Shown: positions 10,478-18,786 of the stretch, in pieces
How positions within the stretch are numbered: the first letter of the stretch is position 1
Layout of the letters: every line of letters begins with the position of its first letter
Assembly: GCF_022179525.1 (NCBI RefSeq)
Contig: NZ_BPQX01000010.1
Location: 1-64,000 of the forward strand
DNA length: 64,000 nucleotides
DNA from: Methylobacterium persicinum
GTDB lineage: Bacteria > Pseudomonadota > Alphaproteobacteria > Rhizobiales > Beijerinckiaceae
Direction of reading: 5' to 3'
Notes under the pieces: model-generated
Seen by the model: only the letters and a program-made list of their open reading frames with translations
The model's database searches: none
What the model was told of the DNA's origin: nothing
Position numbers and translations under genes: made by a program

Positions 10478-11119
10478 ATGTCCTTCCTGCACGATCTGCC
10501 GATCGCCGACCTGATCGCGAATTACGGCTACATCGCCATCTTCGTGATCATCACCCTCGAGAGCGCGGGGGTGCCCTGCCCCGGTGAGACGGTGCTGATC
10601 TCGTCCGCCGTCTATGCCGGCAGCACGGGCAACCTCGACATCGCGGGCGTCATCGCGGCGGCGGCGGCGGCGGCGATCCTGGGCGACAACCTGGGCTACT
10701 GGGCGGGGCGGCGCTGGGGAATGCCCCTCCTCCTCCGCTACGGCCATCTCATCGCCCTCGATCACGGGCGTCTCAAGCTCGGGCAGTACCTGTTCCGGCG
10801 CCACGGCGGGAAGATCGTGTTCTTCGGCCGCTTCACCGCGATGCTGCGGGCCTACGCGGCGTTGCTCGCGGGGGTGAACCGCCTCGACGCCCGCCGCTTC
10901 TTCGTCTTCAACGCCCTCGGCGGCATCGCCTGGGCGGGGAGCATGGGCCTCGGCTCGTATTATTGCGGACGGTCCATCGAGAAGATCGCCGGCCCCGTCG
11001 GCCTCACCCTCCTCGCCCTGGTGGTGTTCGGCGGCATCGCCCTCTGGGCCTTCGTCCGGCGCCACGAGGCCCGGCTGCTGGTGAAGGCCGAGACCGCCAT
11101 CCCCGGGCCGCTGGCCTAA
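10478..11119 (+). CDS. DedA family membrane protein
   Basis: A polytopic inner-membrane protein of the DedA/SNARE-associated family, whose members include lipid scramblases or flippases. VPCPGETVLISSAVYAG matches the conserved early block, and FFGRFTAMLRAYAALLAGVN contains the F-x-G-R-x4-R signature with its two essential arginines. About five hydrophobic segments are visible. It lies 85 nt after the peroxiredoxin gene on the same strand and may be co-transcribed. Confidence 0.9.
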   Translation: MSFLHDLPIADLIANYGYIAIFVIITLESAGVPCPGETVLISSAVYAGSTGNLDIAGVIAAAAAAAILGDNLGYWAGRRWGMPLLLRYGHLIALDHGRLKLGQYLFRRHGGKIVFFGRFTAMLRAYAALLAGVNRLDARRFFVFNALGGIAWAGSMGLGSYYCGRSIEKIAGPVGLTLLALVVFGGIALWAFVRRHEARLLVKAETAIPGPLA

Positions 11120-11181
11120 GCGGCCGCCGCCGTCGCAAAGGCGGGGAGCAAAGACGCGGGGAGGTCGTTGATGGGACCGCA

Positions 11182-11997
11182 TCAGGCTCGATCCGATTCG
11201 TCCTCCACCTCCAGCTCCTCCAGCGCATCGTGGTGCAGGAGCAGCACGCCCGTGGCGGCGGCGAGCCTGCGGGCGGACGGCGTGAAGCCGGCGTTCGAGA
11301 CCACCGCCGCCCGGTCCCCCTCCCAGTAGCGCAGGGCCGCGGCCGCCTCCTGAACCGCCGCGTTGCCCACCGGCCGCCCGAGGCGCTTGCATTGCACCAC
11401 GAGGCGGAGGCCCTCGCGGTCGGCGACGATATCCGCCCCCTGGTCGCCGCTCGCGGGCGTCCGGTGCGTGCGCCAGCCCGCCCAGGCGAGGCGGTCGGCG
11501 CAGAACCGCTCGTAGTCGATCCCGTCCTCGGGCGCCTCGTCCTCGTCGGGCAGGTCGATCTCGGCCGCCGCCGCCTCGATGACGGCGAGGAGGCGTGGCC
11601 GCTCCCGGGCGATGAGATCGGCATGGCGGTGGCCGAGTTGCGGCAGCACGGTCCGGTCGAGGAAGTACCCGCATTCGCGCAGCCACCCATCCTCGATCAG
11701 GTTGCCATAGGCGTCCTCGAACCGCTCCTGCCGCCGCCGAAGGGCCAGGGTCTCGGCATGGCGCCGGGCGATGCGGCGGACCCGGCGGCGAAGGCGGCGG
11801 GGCCGGTCGAGATGGCGGGCGAGCACGGCCGCGAGCGCCAGACCCGTCGCGGCGAAGGCCCCGGGGCCGTACCAGAAGGCGACGGAACTGCCCGTCACCC
11901 CCGTCCAGAACAGGCGGGCGACGAGGCTCGGAGGGCGGGTCCGCCCCTCGTCGGGGGAGGCCGCGGCGGGCAGGGCATGGCGCGCGGACGGCGGCAT
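11182..11997 (-). CDS. Membrane-anchored restriction endonuclease-like (Mrr_cat) protein
   Basis: A hydrophobic stretch near residues 30-60 is followed by a basic segment (RRLRRRVRRIARRH) and a C-terminal nuclease domain. In that domain GDQGADIV supplies the Asp and VVQCKR the Q-x-K half of the PD-(D/E)xK-type catalytic core used by Mrr-like enzymes; WEGDRAAVVSNAGFT follows as in that family. No methyltransferase or specificity gene is adjacent, so it is not an ordinary restriction system. The ATG at 11997 was preferred over a TTG two codons upstream. DNA cleavage is inferred from the motif. Confidence 0.78.
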   Translation of the reverse strand: MPPSARHALPAAASPDEGRTRPPSLVARLFWTGVTGSSVAFWYGPGAFAATGLALAAVLARHLDRPRRLRRRVRRIARRHAETLALRRRQERFEDAYGNLIEDGWLRECGYFLDRTVLPQLGHRHADLIARERPRLLAVIEAAAAEIDLPDEDEAPEDGIDYERFCADRLAWAGWRTHRTPASGDQGADIVADREGLRLVVQCKRLGRPVGNAAVQEAAAALRYWEGDRAAVVSNAGFTPSARRLAAATGVLLLHHDALEELEVEDESDRA

Positions 11998-12158
11998 CGG
12001 CAACTCGGAGCGTGGGTGTGGCGCTGCCAGCCTCGCAAGCCCCCCTTGCCCGATCCTGAAGCAGCGGGGAAAAGCTGTGGATCGCCCGGGGCGGCCGGAT
12101 TCGCCGGAACGGCGGCGGCGGACGCACGTTGCGGCGATGCGCCCGATGCGGGGACGGC

Positions 12159-14885
12159 ATGAGCACCTACCGCTTCGACAGGCTTCTCGCCCCGCGCACC
12201 GTGGCCTTCGTGGGCGCCGGGTCGCGGGAAGGCAGCGTGGGCCGCAGCGTGCTCGCGAACCTGCGCCGGTCCGCCTTCCCGGGGGCGATCCTGCCCGTCC
12301 ACCCCACCGAGGCCGAGATCGAGGGGCTGCCCTGCGCCAGGGCGCTGTCCGACCTCGCGACGCCGCCGGACCTCGTCGTGATCGCGGTGCCGCCCCCTCA
12401 CGTGCCCGACCTCGTCGACGAGGCGGGCCGGATCGGGGCCGGCGCCGCCCTGGTCCTGAGCGCCGGCCTCGGCTCGGGCCCCGGGGATCCGGGGCCGCAG
12501 GCGCGAATCCTCGCCCGCCGGCACGGCCTGCGCCTGCTCGGTCCCAGCAGCGCCGGACTCAGCGTCCCGTCACGGCGCCTCGATGCCAGCCTGTTCGCCC
12601 ACGCCCCCGCGGCGGGGGATCTCGCCCTCGTCTCGCAATCCGGCAGCGTCGCCGCGGCCATCGTGGAATGGGCGAGCCGGCGGGGCGTCGGCTTCTCGGC
12701 GGTGATGGCCCTGGGCCGCGCCCTCGACATCGACGCCTCCGATTGCCTCGACCACTTCGCCGCCGACCTCCGCACCCGGGCGATCCTCCTCTGCCTCGAC
12801 CGGGTGGAGGATGCCCGCCGCTTCATGTCCGCCGCCCGGGCCGCCGCCCGCGCCAAGCCGGTGGTGGTGCTCCGGGCGGGTCGGCACCGTACCCAGGACG
12901 TCGACCGGGGCGCCGACCGGACCGGCCCGACCGTGACGCATACGGGCGCCCTCGCCCGGCCGGATGCCGTCTACGCCGCCGCCTTCCGCCGGGCGGGCCT
13001 CCTCGCGGTGCAGGATCTCGAGGAGATGTTCGCCGCCGTCGAAACCCTGGGACGCCAGCGGCCCTTCCCGGGCAAGCGCCTCGCCATCCTCGCCAACGGC
13101 CTGGGGACCGGGCTCCTGGTGACCGACCTGCTGGCCGACCATGCGGGCACCCTGGCGGAGATCGCGGCGCAGGGCCCGCGCCCGGCCGGCAACCCGGTGA
13201 GCCTTGGCCTGGATGCGGGCGGACCGGCCTTCGCCGAGGCGCTGGAGCCCCTCCTCGCCGACGAAGCCAACGACGCGGTGCTCGCGATCCATGTCCCGAC
13301 GATCCGCTCCGACGCCCAGGTGGTGGCCGCCGCGGTGGCCGGGGTGGTGGGAAGGGCCCGCCAAGGCCAGACCCGGAAGAAACCGGTCTTCGCGGTCTCG
13401 CTGGGAGAGGCCGACGCGGTGCGGGACACCTATGCCGGGGCGGGGATCCCGCTCTTCGCGACGGATTCCGAGGCGATCGAGGGGTTCCTCCACCTCGTGC
13501 GCTACCGGGAGGCGCAGGACGACCTGATGCGCACCCCCGACTCCCTGCCCCGGGACTTCTCCCCGGACACGGAGGCCGCCCGGCAGATCGTCGCCGACGC
13601 CCTGCGCCAGGGGGCCTCCTGGCTCGACCCGATCGCCGTGGGCGCCCTGCTCGGCGCCTACGGCATCCCGGCGGTGCCCCTCACCCTCGCCCCCGACATC
13701 GATTCCGCCGCCGCCGCGGCCTGGCCGCTGATCGCGGCGGGCGAGGCGGTGGCGCTGAAGGTCGTCTCCCCCGACATCGTCCACAAATCCGATATCGGGG
13801 GCGTTCATCTCGACCTCGTCAGCGAGGCGGACGTCCGCGAGGCGGCGCGCAGCATCCTGACCCGGGCCCGGCGGGAGCGGCCGGACGCCCGCGTCACCGG
13901 ATTCGGGGTGCAGCCGATGGTGCGGCGGGGCCGCCGCCGGGAACTGATCGCCGGCCTCGCGGAGGATCCGGTCTTCGGCCCCGTGGTGGTGTTCGGCCGG
14001 GGCGGCACCGCCGTCGAGGTGATCGACGACCGGGCGCTGGCCCTTCCGCCCCTCGACCTGACGCTTGCCCGCGATCTCATCGGCCGGACCCGGGTGGCCC
14101 GGCGCCTGGACGCCTACCGGGACGTGCCCGCCGCCGACCTCTCCGCCCTCGCCCTGACCCTGGTGAAGATCGCCCAGCTCGCCGCCGACCTGCCGCAGGT
14201 CCGCGAACTCGACATCAACCCCCTCCTCGCCGACGAGACCGGCGTGCTGGCCCTGGACGCGCGGGTGCGGATCGGCCGTGCCCCCCAGGGCCGCTACGGC
14301 GAGCGGGACCGGCGCGGGGGCGGCCATCCGGGCTTCGCGATCCGCCCCTACCCCGCCGAATGGGTGCGCAGCCTCAACGTGAAGGACCGGACCGTCCTGG
14401 TCCGCCCCGTCCGCCCGGAGGACGAGGATCTGTTCCGGACCTTCTTCGAAGGGCTCGATCCGGAGAGCCTGCGCCTGCGCTTCTTCGGCCCGGTCCGGGC
14501 CTTCAGCCATGTCTTCCTCGCCCGGCTGACCCAGCTCGACTACGCCCGCGCCATCGCCTTCGTGGCCGTCGAGGTCGACCCAGACGGGAAGGAGCGGATG
14601 CTCGGGGCCGTGCGCCTCCATGCCGACGCCAACCACGACAGCGGTGAATACGCCATCGGCGTCGGCCGGGATGCCCGCGGCACGGGCCTCGCCTTCGCCC
14701 TGATGCGCCTGATGATCGACTGGGCGCGCTCGGAAGGGATCCGCCGCGTGGAGGGCTCGGTCCTGGCCGAGAACCGCGCGATGCTCGCTGTGTGCCGCCG
14801 CCTCGGCTTCACGCAGATGCGCGATCCCGACGATCCGGGCGTCCTGAAGGTCAAGCTCGACCTCGGGACGCCCCCACCGTCCTGA
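12159..14885 (+). CDS. Acyl-CoA synthetase (NDP-forming) fused to GNAT acetyltransferase, Pat-like
   Basis: A 908-residue fusion. Residues 1-460 form the CoA-binding and ligase domains of NDP-forming acyl-CoA synthetases (AFVGAGSREGSVG, ALVSQSGSVAAAI, THTGALAR with its conserved His). Residues 470-700 are an ATP-grasp unit (ALKVVSPDIVHKSDIGGVHL, MVRRGRRRELIAGL). The C-terminal 150 residues are a GNAT acetyltransferase (GVGRDARGTGLAFALMRLM). This is the layout of the protein lysine acetyltransferase Pat, which acetylates acyl-CoA synthetases. The ATG at 12159 was chosen over a TTG at 12129. Substrates and any residual ligase activity are not shown by sequence. Confidence 0.88.
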   Translation: MSTYRFDRLLAPRTVAFVGAGSREGSVGRSVLANLRRSAFPGAILPVHPTEAEIEGLPCARALSDLATPPDLVVIAVPPPHVPDLVDEAGRIGAGAALVLSAGLGSGPGDPGPQARILARRHGLRLLGPSSAGLSVPSRRLDASLFAHAPAAGDLALVSQSGSVAAAIVEWASRRGVGFSAVMALGRALDIDASDCLDHFAADLRTRAILLCLDRVEDARRFMSAARAAARAKPVVVLRAGRHRTQDVDRGADRTGPTVTHTGALARPDAVYAAAFRRAGLLAVQDLEEMFAAVETLGRQRPFPGKRLAILANGLGTGLLVTDLLADHAGTLAEIAAQGPRPAGNPVSLGLDAGGPAFAEALEPLLADEANDAVLAIHVPTIRSDAQVVAAAVAGVVGRARQGQTRKKPVFAVSLGEADAVRDTYAGAGIPLFATDSEAIEGFLHLVRYREAQDDLMRTPDSLPRDFSPDTEAARQIVADALRQGASWLDPIAVGALLGAYGIPAVPLTLAPDIDSAAAAAWPLIAAGEAVALKVVSPDIVHKSDIGGVHLDLVSEADVREAARSILTRARRERPDARVTGFGVQPMVRRGRRRELIAGLAEDPVFGPVVVFGRGGTAVEVIDDRALALPPLDLTLARDLIGRTRVARRLDAYRDVPAADLSALALTLVKIAQLAADLPQVRELDINPLLADETGVLALDARVRIGRAPQGRYGERDRRGGGHPGFAIRPYPAEWVRSLNVKDRTVLVRPVRPEDEDLFRTFFEGLDPESLRLRFFGPVRAFSHVFLARLTQLDYARAIAFVAVEVDPDGKERMLGAVRLHADANHDSGEYAIGVGRDARGTGLAFALMRLMIDWARSEGIRRVEGSVLAENRAMLAVCRRLGFTQMRDPDDPGVLKVKLDLGTPPPS

Positions 14886-14904
14886 GGGGGACCGGACGGC
14901 CCCC

Positions 14905-15492
14905 TCAGCGGTCCTCCAGCGCCGCCCGCGTCGCGCCGTCGGCACCGATGTCGTCGGTACCGTGCATGCCGAGGGTCTCGATCAGGCGGACCCGGGCGCG
15001 GCTCACCCGGCTCTTGATGGTGCCCACCGCCACGCCGCAGATCTCCGCCGCCTCCTCGTAGGTGAAACTCTGCGCGCCCACGAGGATCAGCGCCTCGCGC
15101 TGGGAGTGGGGCAGCAGGTTCAGGGCATCCTGGAACTGCGCCATCTCCATCCGTACCTCCTGCTCGGGCAGGGAGGCGAGGCGGCCGGCGTGGATGCCGT
15201 CGGCATCCTCCACCTCGCGTTTGCGCTTGCGCTGCTCCGAGTAGAACAGGTTGCGCAGGATGGTGAACAGCCACGCCGTGAGGTTGGTGCCCCGGCGAAA
15301 GCTCTCCGCCTTGGTCCAGGCGCGGACCAGCGTGTCCTGGACGAGGTCGTCGGACCGGTCGAGGTCGTAGGTCAGCGAGAAGGCGAAGGCCCGCAGCGCC
15401 GGGATGGCGGCCAGGAGAAGATCGCGCATTTCCGCGTCGGCACCCGGCGGCGTCCCCACCGGCGGGGAACAGGAAGCGAGGGACTGCATCAT
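14905..15492 (-). CDS. ecfG: EcfG-type RNA polymerase sigma factor (general stress response)
   Basis: A 195-residue extracytoplasmic-function sigma factor. Region 2 spans about residues 25-95 (DDLVQDTLVRAWTKAESF, LTAWLFTILRN) and region 4 about 120-180 (LPHSQREALILVGAQSFTYE, GTIKSRVSRARVRL). The wording of these blocks is that of the alphaproteobacterial EcfG group, which runs the general stress response. It starts inside the stop of nepR (ATGA overlap), the standard arrangement. It would be held by NepR and freed when phosphorylated PhyR captures NepR. Confidence 0.92.
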   Translation of the reverse strand: MMQSLASCSPPVGTPPGADAEMRDLLLAAIPALRAFAFSLTYDLDRSDDLVQDTLVRAWTKAESFRRGTNLTAWLFTILRNLFYSEQRKRKREVEDADGIHAGRLASLPEQEVRMEMAQFQDALNLLPHSQREALILVGAQSFTYEEAAEICGVAVGTIKSRVSRARVRLIETLGMHGTDDIGADGATRAALEDR

Positions 15493-15734
15493 CGCGGAAG
15501 CTCCCGTGCAGCGCGCTCGGACGCCTCGCCCTGCCGGGTGAGGTCGTCCACGAGGGCGCGCAGATGGTCGGGGATCGGCAGCGCGAGGATCTGCGCGTAG
15601 TGCCGCTGGAGCTCCCGCCCGATCCGGGCACGGGAGTCGGCATCGATGGCAGCCCGGCCGCGCTGCGGCGCGCCCGGCTCCGGGCCGGCCCTGATCGTCG
15701 CCGTGTCGGCTCGGTCCCCGTGATCCTGTGCCAT
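15489..15734 (-). CDS. nepR: NepR-type anti-sigma factor
   Basis: An 81-residue protein with the compact NepR core: RIGRELQRHYAQILALPIPD followed by HLRALVDDLTRQ, two helices flanked by disordered tails. NepR binds EcfG and blocks it until PhyR~P takes it away. It is the first gene of a two-gene operon with ecfG. In most relatives phyR and a histidine kinase lie next to this pair; here the upstream neighbour is an AT-rich gap and then eutB. Confidence 0.87.
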   Translation of the reverse strand: MAQDHGDRADTATIRAGPEPGAPQRGRAAIDADSRARIGRELQRHYAQILALPIPDHLRALVDDLTRQGEASERAARELPR

Positions 15735-15862
15735 CGTCTCGTCCTGTCGGACGGGCGGCGGCCCTCCGCCGGACGGCCCGGCCGATGACTCGAGCGGTCC
15801 ATCCGGCGGCGCTTCGATCCGTCGCCCTGATGACGGCGCTGGTAATAAATGGGGGTTTAATC

Positions 15863-15902
15863 AGTTCTGAACTTTGTATTCATCAATCATTAATTCAGAA
15901 CT
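15863..15902. repeat. 9-bp inverted repeat in the AT-rich island
   Basis: AGTTCTGAA and TTCAGAACT are exact inverse copies separated by 22 AT-rich nucleotides. The left arm is itself part of a small dyad (AGTTCTGAACT). It could be an operator pair for a dimeric regulator or a hairpin. No matching regulator is evident. Confidence 0.6.
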
Positions 15903-16096
15903 ACGGTCTAGATTACCACTGTTTCTGTGTTGTTACAGGTTACAAAGCAGAAATAATCATGAGCTTGGCAATTACTATTGCACTTGCTGGATGAACCGTT
16001 CCTGAGCGGCAGGAGGCGAGGGTTCGGGACGCGCCAATTTTCGGGCGATCCAGGCTTCCCCGGCGTCCAAATCGGATGATCGACGCGCATTCGCTG

Positions 16097-16128
16097 CCGT
16101 CTTGCGCGCGCAGCGAAGCAACGACGGC
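16097..16128. repeat. Collapsed family B palindrome
   Basis: A 32-nt unit running from CCGTCTTGC through GCAGCGAAGCAACGACGG. It equals the left arm of a long family B element joined directly to the last few bases of the right arm. The junction falls at GCAA, which is present in both parental positions. Confidence 0.65.
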
Positions 16129-16200
16129 CGGGGTGGCGCCGGGCGGAGACGACGCGAAGGCCGGGCTCCGGGGCACCTGCGACATGACCATTGGCCACCC

Positions 16201-16217
16201 CTGGCGTTACCCTTGCG
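16201..16217 (+). promoter_or_regulatory. Candidate sigma-54 (RpoN) promoter for eutBC
   Basis: CTGGCGTTACCCTTGCG has GG and GC separated by exactly 10 nt, as in the TGGCAC-N5-TTGC consensus. Transcription would start near 16228, 30 nt before the eutB ATG. RpoN control fits use of ethanolamine as a nitrogen source, but the activator and its site were not identified. Confidence 0.55.
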
Positions 16218-16257
16218 AAGGGCCGAGGATCGACCCCCTGGTCCGGGAGATCCCATC

Positions 16258-17661
16258 ATGGCGTTCGCGACCATCATCGAAGGCACGCGCTTCACGTTCC
16301 CCGACCTGAAGAGCCTCATGGCCAAGGCTACGCCCGAGCGCTCGGGCGACCAGCTCGCCGGGATCGCGGCGGATGGGCCGGTGGAGCGTCTGGCGGCGCA
16401 GATCGCCCTGGCCGACCTGCCCTTGAAGGTGTTCCTCGCGGAGGAACTGATCCCCTCCGAGGAGGATGAGGTGTCCGACCTGATCGCCCGCCGTCACGAC
16501 CGGGCGGCCTTCGCCCCGATCTCGTCCCTGACGGTCGGCGCGTTCCGCGAGTGGCTGCTCTCCACGACGGCGGAGCCGGCGGCGCTCGCCGCCCTCGCCC
16601 CGGGGCTGACACCGGAAATGGTCGCGGCCGTCGCAAAAATTTGCCGCCTTCAGGATCTCGTGGCCATCGCGGCCAAGCGACCGGTGGTGACCCGCTTCCG
16701 CTCCACCCTGGGCTTGCCGGGCCGGCTCTCGACCCGCAACCAGCCGAACCACCCGACGGACTCGTCCGAGGGAATTCTCGTCTCGGCCCTGGACGGGCTG
16801 CTGATGGGCTCGGGCGATGCGGTGATCGGCGTGAACCCAGCCACCGATTCCCTGCCCGACTACATCCGCATCGTCGAATTGCTGGAAACCCTGCGCCTGC
16901 GCCTCGGCGTGCCGACCCAGCATTGCTGCCTCGGCCATGTCACGGTGGCCATCGAGGCCATGGGCCGCGGCGCTCCCGTGGACCTCGTGTTCCAGTCTGT
17001 TGCCGGCTCACAGAAGGCGAATGCCGGGTTTGGCGTCGACCTCGCGGTGCTGCGCGAGGCCTCCGAGGCTGGCCGGGCCCTCGGCCGTTGCCCGGCGGGC
17101 GGCCAGTTCATGTATTTCGAGACCGGGCAGGGCTCGGCCCTGTCGGCGGAAGCCCATTGGGGCGTCGACCAGCAGACCATGGAGGCCCGGGCCTATGCGG
17201 TAGCCCGGGAATTCGATCCGCTCCTCGTCAACACGGTGGTCGGGTTCATCGGGCCGGAATACCTCTACAACGGCAAGCAGATCGTCCGCGCCGGGCTGGA
17301 GGACCATTTCTGCGGGAAGCTCCTCGGCCTGCCGATGGGGGTGGACGTCTGCTACACCAACCATGCCGACGCGGACGGCGAGGACATGGACGCCCTTCTG
17401 GTGCTGCTCTGCGCAGCCGGCGTGAACTTCGTCATCACCGTGCCGGGGGCGGACGACATGATGCTGAACTACCAGTCGCTCTCCCACCATGACGCGGTCT
17501 TCGCCCGGGAGACCCTGGGCCGGCTACCCGCGCCGGAATTCGAGGCGTGGCTGCGCGAGGCGGGCGTCACCGATGCCGCGGGGCGGTTGCGCTCTGCGGC
17601 GGGCGAGCTGCCCGGCCCCTTCGCCGCCGCATCCCGGCTCCTCCCCGGGAGGGCGGCGTGA
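16258..17661 (+). CDS. eutB: Ethanolamine ammonia-lyase large subunit EutB
   Basis: Catalytic subunit of the adenosylcobalamin-dependent enzyme splitting ethanolamine into acetaldehyde and ammonia. The 467-residue TIM-barrel protein shows the conserved RFRSTLGLPGRLSTRNQPNH and GVNPATDS blocks and the C-terminal LNYQSLSHHDA segment. The ATG at 16258 follows a GGGA ribosome site and begins MAFATIIEGTRF. It is coupled to eutC by a GTGA overlap. No microcompartment shell genes, eutA reactivase or transporter lie nearby, so this is the short, shell-free form. Confidence 0.96.
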   Translation: MAFATIIEGTRFTFPDLKSLMAKATPERSGDQLAGIAADGPVERLAAQIALADLPLKVFLAEELIPSEEDEVSDLIARRHDRAAFAPISSLTVGAFREWLLSTTAEPAALAALAPGLTPEMVAAVAKICRLQDLVAIAAKRPVVTRFRSTLGLPGRLSTRNQPNHPTDSSEGILVSALDGLLMGSGDAVIGVNPATDSLPDYIRIVELLETLRLRLGVPTQHCCLGHVTVAIEAMGRGAPVDLVFQSVAGSQKANAGFGVDLAVLREASEAGRALGRCPAGGQFMYFETGQGSALSAEAHWGVDQQTMEARAYAVAREFDPLLVNTVVGFIGPEYLYNGKQIVRAGLEDHFCGKLLGLPMGVDVCYTNHADADGEDMDALLVLLCAAGVNFVITVPGADDMMLNYQSLSHHDAVFARETLGRLPAPEFEAWLREAGVTDAAGRLRSAAGELPGPFAAASRLLPGRAA

Positions 17662-18413
17662 GCAGGGCCCCCCTGTCCCTGCGGGACCTGCGCTCCCTCA
17701 CCCAGGCGCGGATCGCCCTCGGCGCCCACGGCGCGGGCCTGCCGACGGCCGCCGCCCTGTCCTTCGGCCTCGACCATGCCCGCGCCCGGGAGGCGGTCTG
17801 GACCCCCCTGGATTCCGGCGCGATCCTCCAGGCCCTCAAGGATCAGGGGCTCGAGGCGGTCGAGGTCCGCTCCACCGTGGCGGACAGGGCCGAATACCTG
17901 CGCCGGCCCGACAAGGGCCGTGCCCTTCACCCCGATTCCGCCGCCGCCCTTGAGGGAATGGGACGGGGCTTCGACATCGCCATCGTCATCGCGGACGGGC
18001 TCTCGGCCACGGCGGTCGCCCTCAACGCCGTGCCCACCGCCGCGGCCCTGGCGGAACGGGTGCGGCGGGCCGGCTGGCGCCTCGCCCCCGTCGTGGTCGC
18101 AAGCCAGGGGCGGGTGGCGATCGGCGACCCCATCGGCGCCCGGCTGGAGGCGCGGGCCGTCGTGGTGCTGATCGGCGAGCGGCCCGGCCTGTCGGCGTCC
18201 GACAGCCTGGGCTGCTACATCACCTTCGCCCCGGAGCCGGGGCTGCCCGATTCCCGGCGCAACTGCCTCTCCAACATCCGGCAGGACGGGCTCTCCATCG
18301 AGGCTGCCGCGGCGCAGATGGAAAGCCTGCTCCGGGCCATGCTCGCCCAGGGCACGAGCGGCGTGGGCCTGCGCCGGGATGCGGGAGTCCTGCAGGGACC
18401 CGCGGGCAGCTGA
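17658..18413 (+). CDS. eutC: Ethanolamine ammonia-lyase small subunit EutC
   Basis: Partner of EutB that completes the cobalamin site. The 251-residue protein starts at a GTG overlapping the eutB stop and opens with the RIALGAHGAGLPTAAALSF block. VIADGLSATAVALNAVP and LIGERPGLSASDSLGCYITF are family hallmarks, and RRNCLSNIRQDGL lies near the end. Both subunits would be translated from one message. Confidence 0.95.
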   Translation: MSRAPLSLRDLRSLTQARIALGAHGAGLPTAAALSFGLDHARAREAVWTPLDSGAILQALKDQGLEAVEVRSTVADRAEYLRRPDKGRALHPDSAAALEGMGRGFDIAIVIADGLSATAVALNAVPTAAALAERVRRAGWRLAPVVVASQGRVAIGDPIGARLEARAVVVLIGERPGLSASDSLGCYITFAPEPGLPDSRRNCLSNIRQDGLSIEAAAAQMESLLRAMLAQGTSGVGLRRDAGVLQGPAGS

Positions 18414-18438
18414 CGGGCTCCGACACCCGCCCGGTCTT

Positions 18439-18452
18439 TTGCGCTGGATCAA
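18439..18452 (+). promoter_or_regulatory. FNR-like box upstream of the small membrane protein and usp operon
   Basis: TTGCGCTGGATCAA fits the TTGAT-N4-ATCAA FNR/FixK palindrome with two mismatches in the left half. The exact inverse of this 14-mer stands before the second usp gene. An FNR-type regulator with all four cluster cysteines lies between the two usp genes. If the box is centred at -41.5, transcription would start near 18487, just before the ATG at 18505. Confidence 0.65.
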
Positions 18453-18504
18453 GGCAGCCGGGATAGCCGCGCGCCACGGTGGGCTCACCGAAGAGGAGGA
18501 GCCC

Positions 18505-18696
18505 ATGACGACGCAATCCCTGGCGACCCCGGCCGTCCGCATGCCCCGCGGCACGTCGGTTACGGCAGAGCCCCGGACCCCGAAGGCCGCGGACGGCTCG
18601 GGGCATCTGAACGGCCGCCTGGACAGCCTCACGGCCTTGGCGCTGGCCGCCGTCGCCGCGGTCGTCGTCACCGCGCTGGTGCGGGTGGCCGTCTGA
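18505..18696 (+). CDS. Small hypothetical protein with C-terminal transmembrane helix
   Basis: A 63-residue protein preceded by a strong GAGGAGGA ribosome site. Residues 1-40 are polar and basic; LTALALAAVAAVVVTALVRVAV at the end is a membrane helix, so it is probably a tail-anchored small membrane protein. It is the first gene after the FNR-like box, 90 nt upstream of a universal stress gene. No family is recognised; a role in micro-oxic adaptation is inferred only from position. Confidence 0.65.
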   Translation: MTTQSLATPAVRMPRGTSVTAEPRTPKAADGSGHLNGRLDSLTALALAAVAAVVVTALVRVAV

Positions 18697-18786
18697 CGGC
18701 ACCCGCGCGGCCGCCCCGCCCCCGGCCGGCGGGAGACCGTGCATCGGAACGGGTCCCGGCCGGCGATGCGAAGGGTGGAGATGGCG

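Larger units (their letters stand above)
15735..16257. other. AT-rich divergent intergenic region between nepR and eutB
   Basis: A 523-nt gap whose middle (about 15838-15990) is far more AT-rich than anything around it. It carries a 9-bp inverted repeat, a collapsed family B palindrome and a sigma-54-like promoter next to eutB. No known riboswitch was recognised and no phyR is present. The nepR promoter must lie here, but no GGAAC/CGTT stress promoter was found. Confidence 0.7.

Noticed and set aside
15728-15994. 88-residue plus-strand ORF across the nepR start and AT-rich island
   Set aside because: It overlaps the nepR start, its C-terminal half merely translates the AT-rich patch, and it lacks a good ribosome site or any family match.
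15959-15994. 11-codon ORF (MSLAITIALAG) in the AT-rich island
   Set aside because: Too short to support, with no clear ribosome site; such ORFs occur by chance in this AT-rich patch.
15990-16257. Cobalamin riboswitch before eutB
   Set aside because: The B12 enzyme made it worth looking, but no B12-box-like sequence or long conserved leader was seen.
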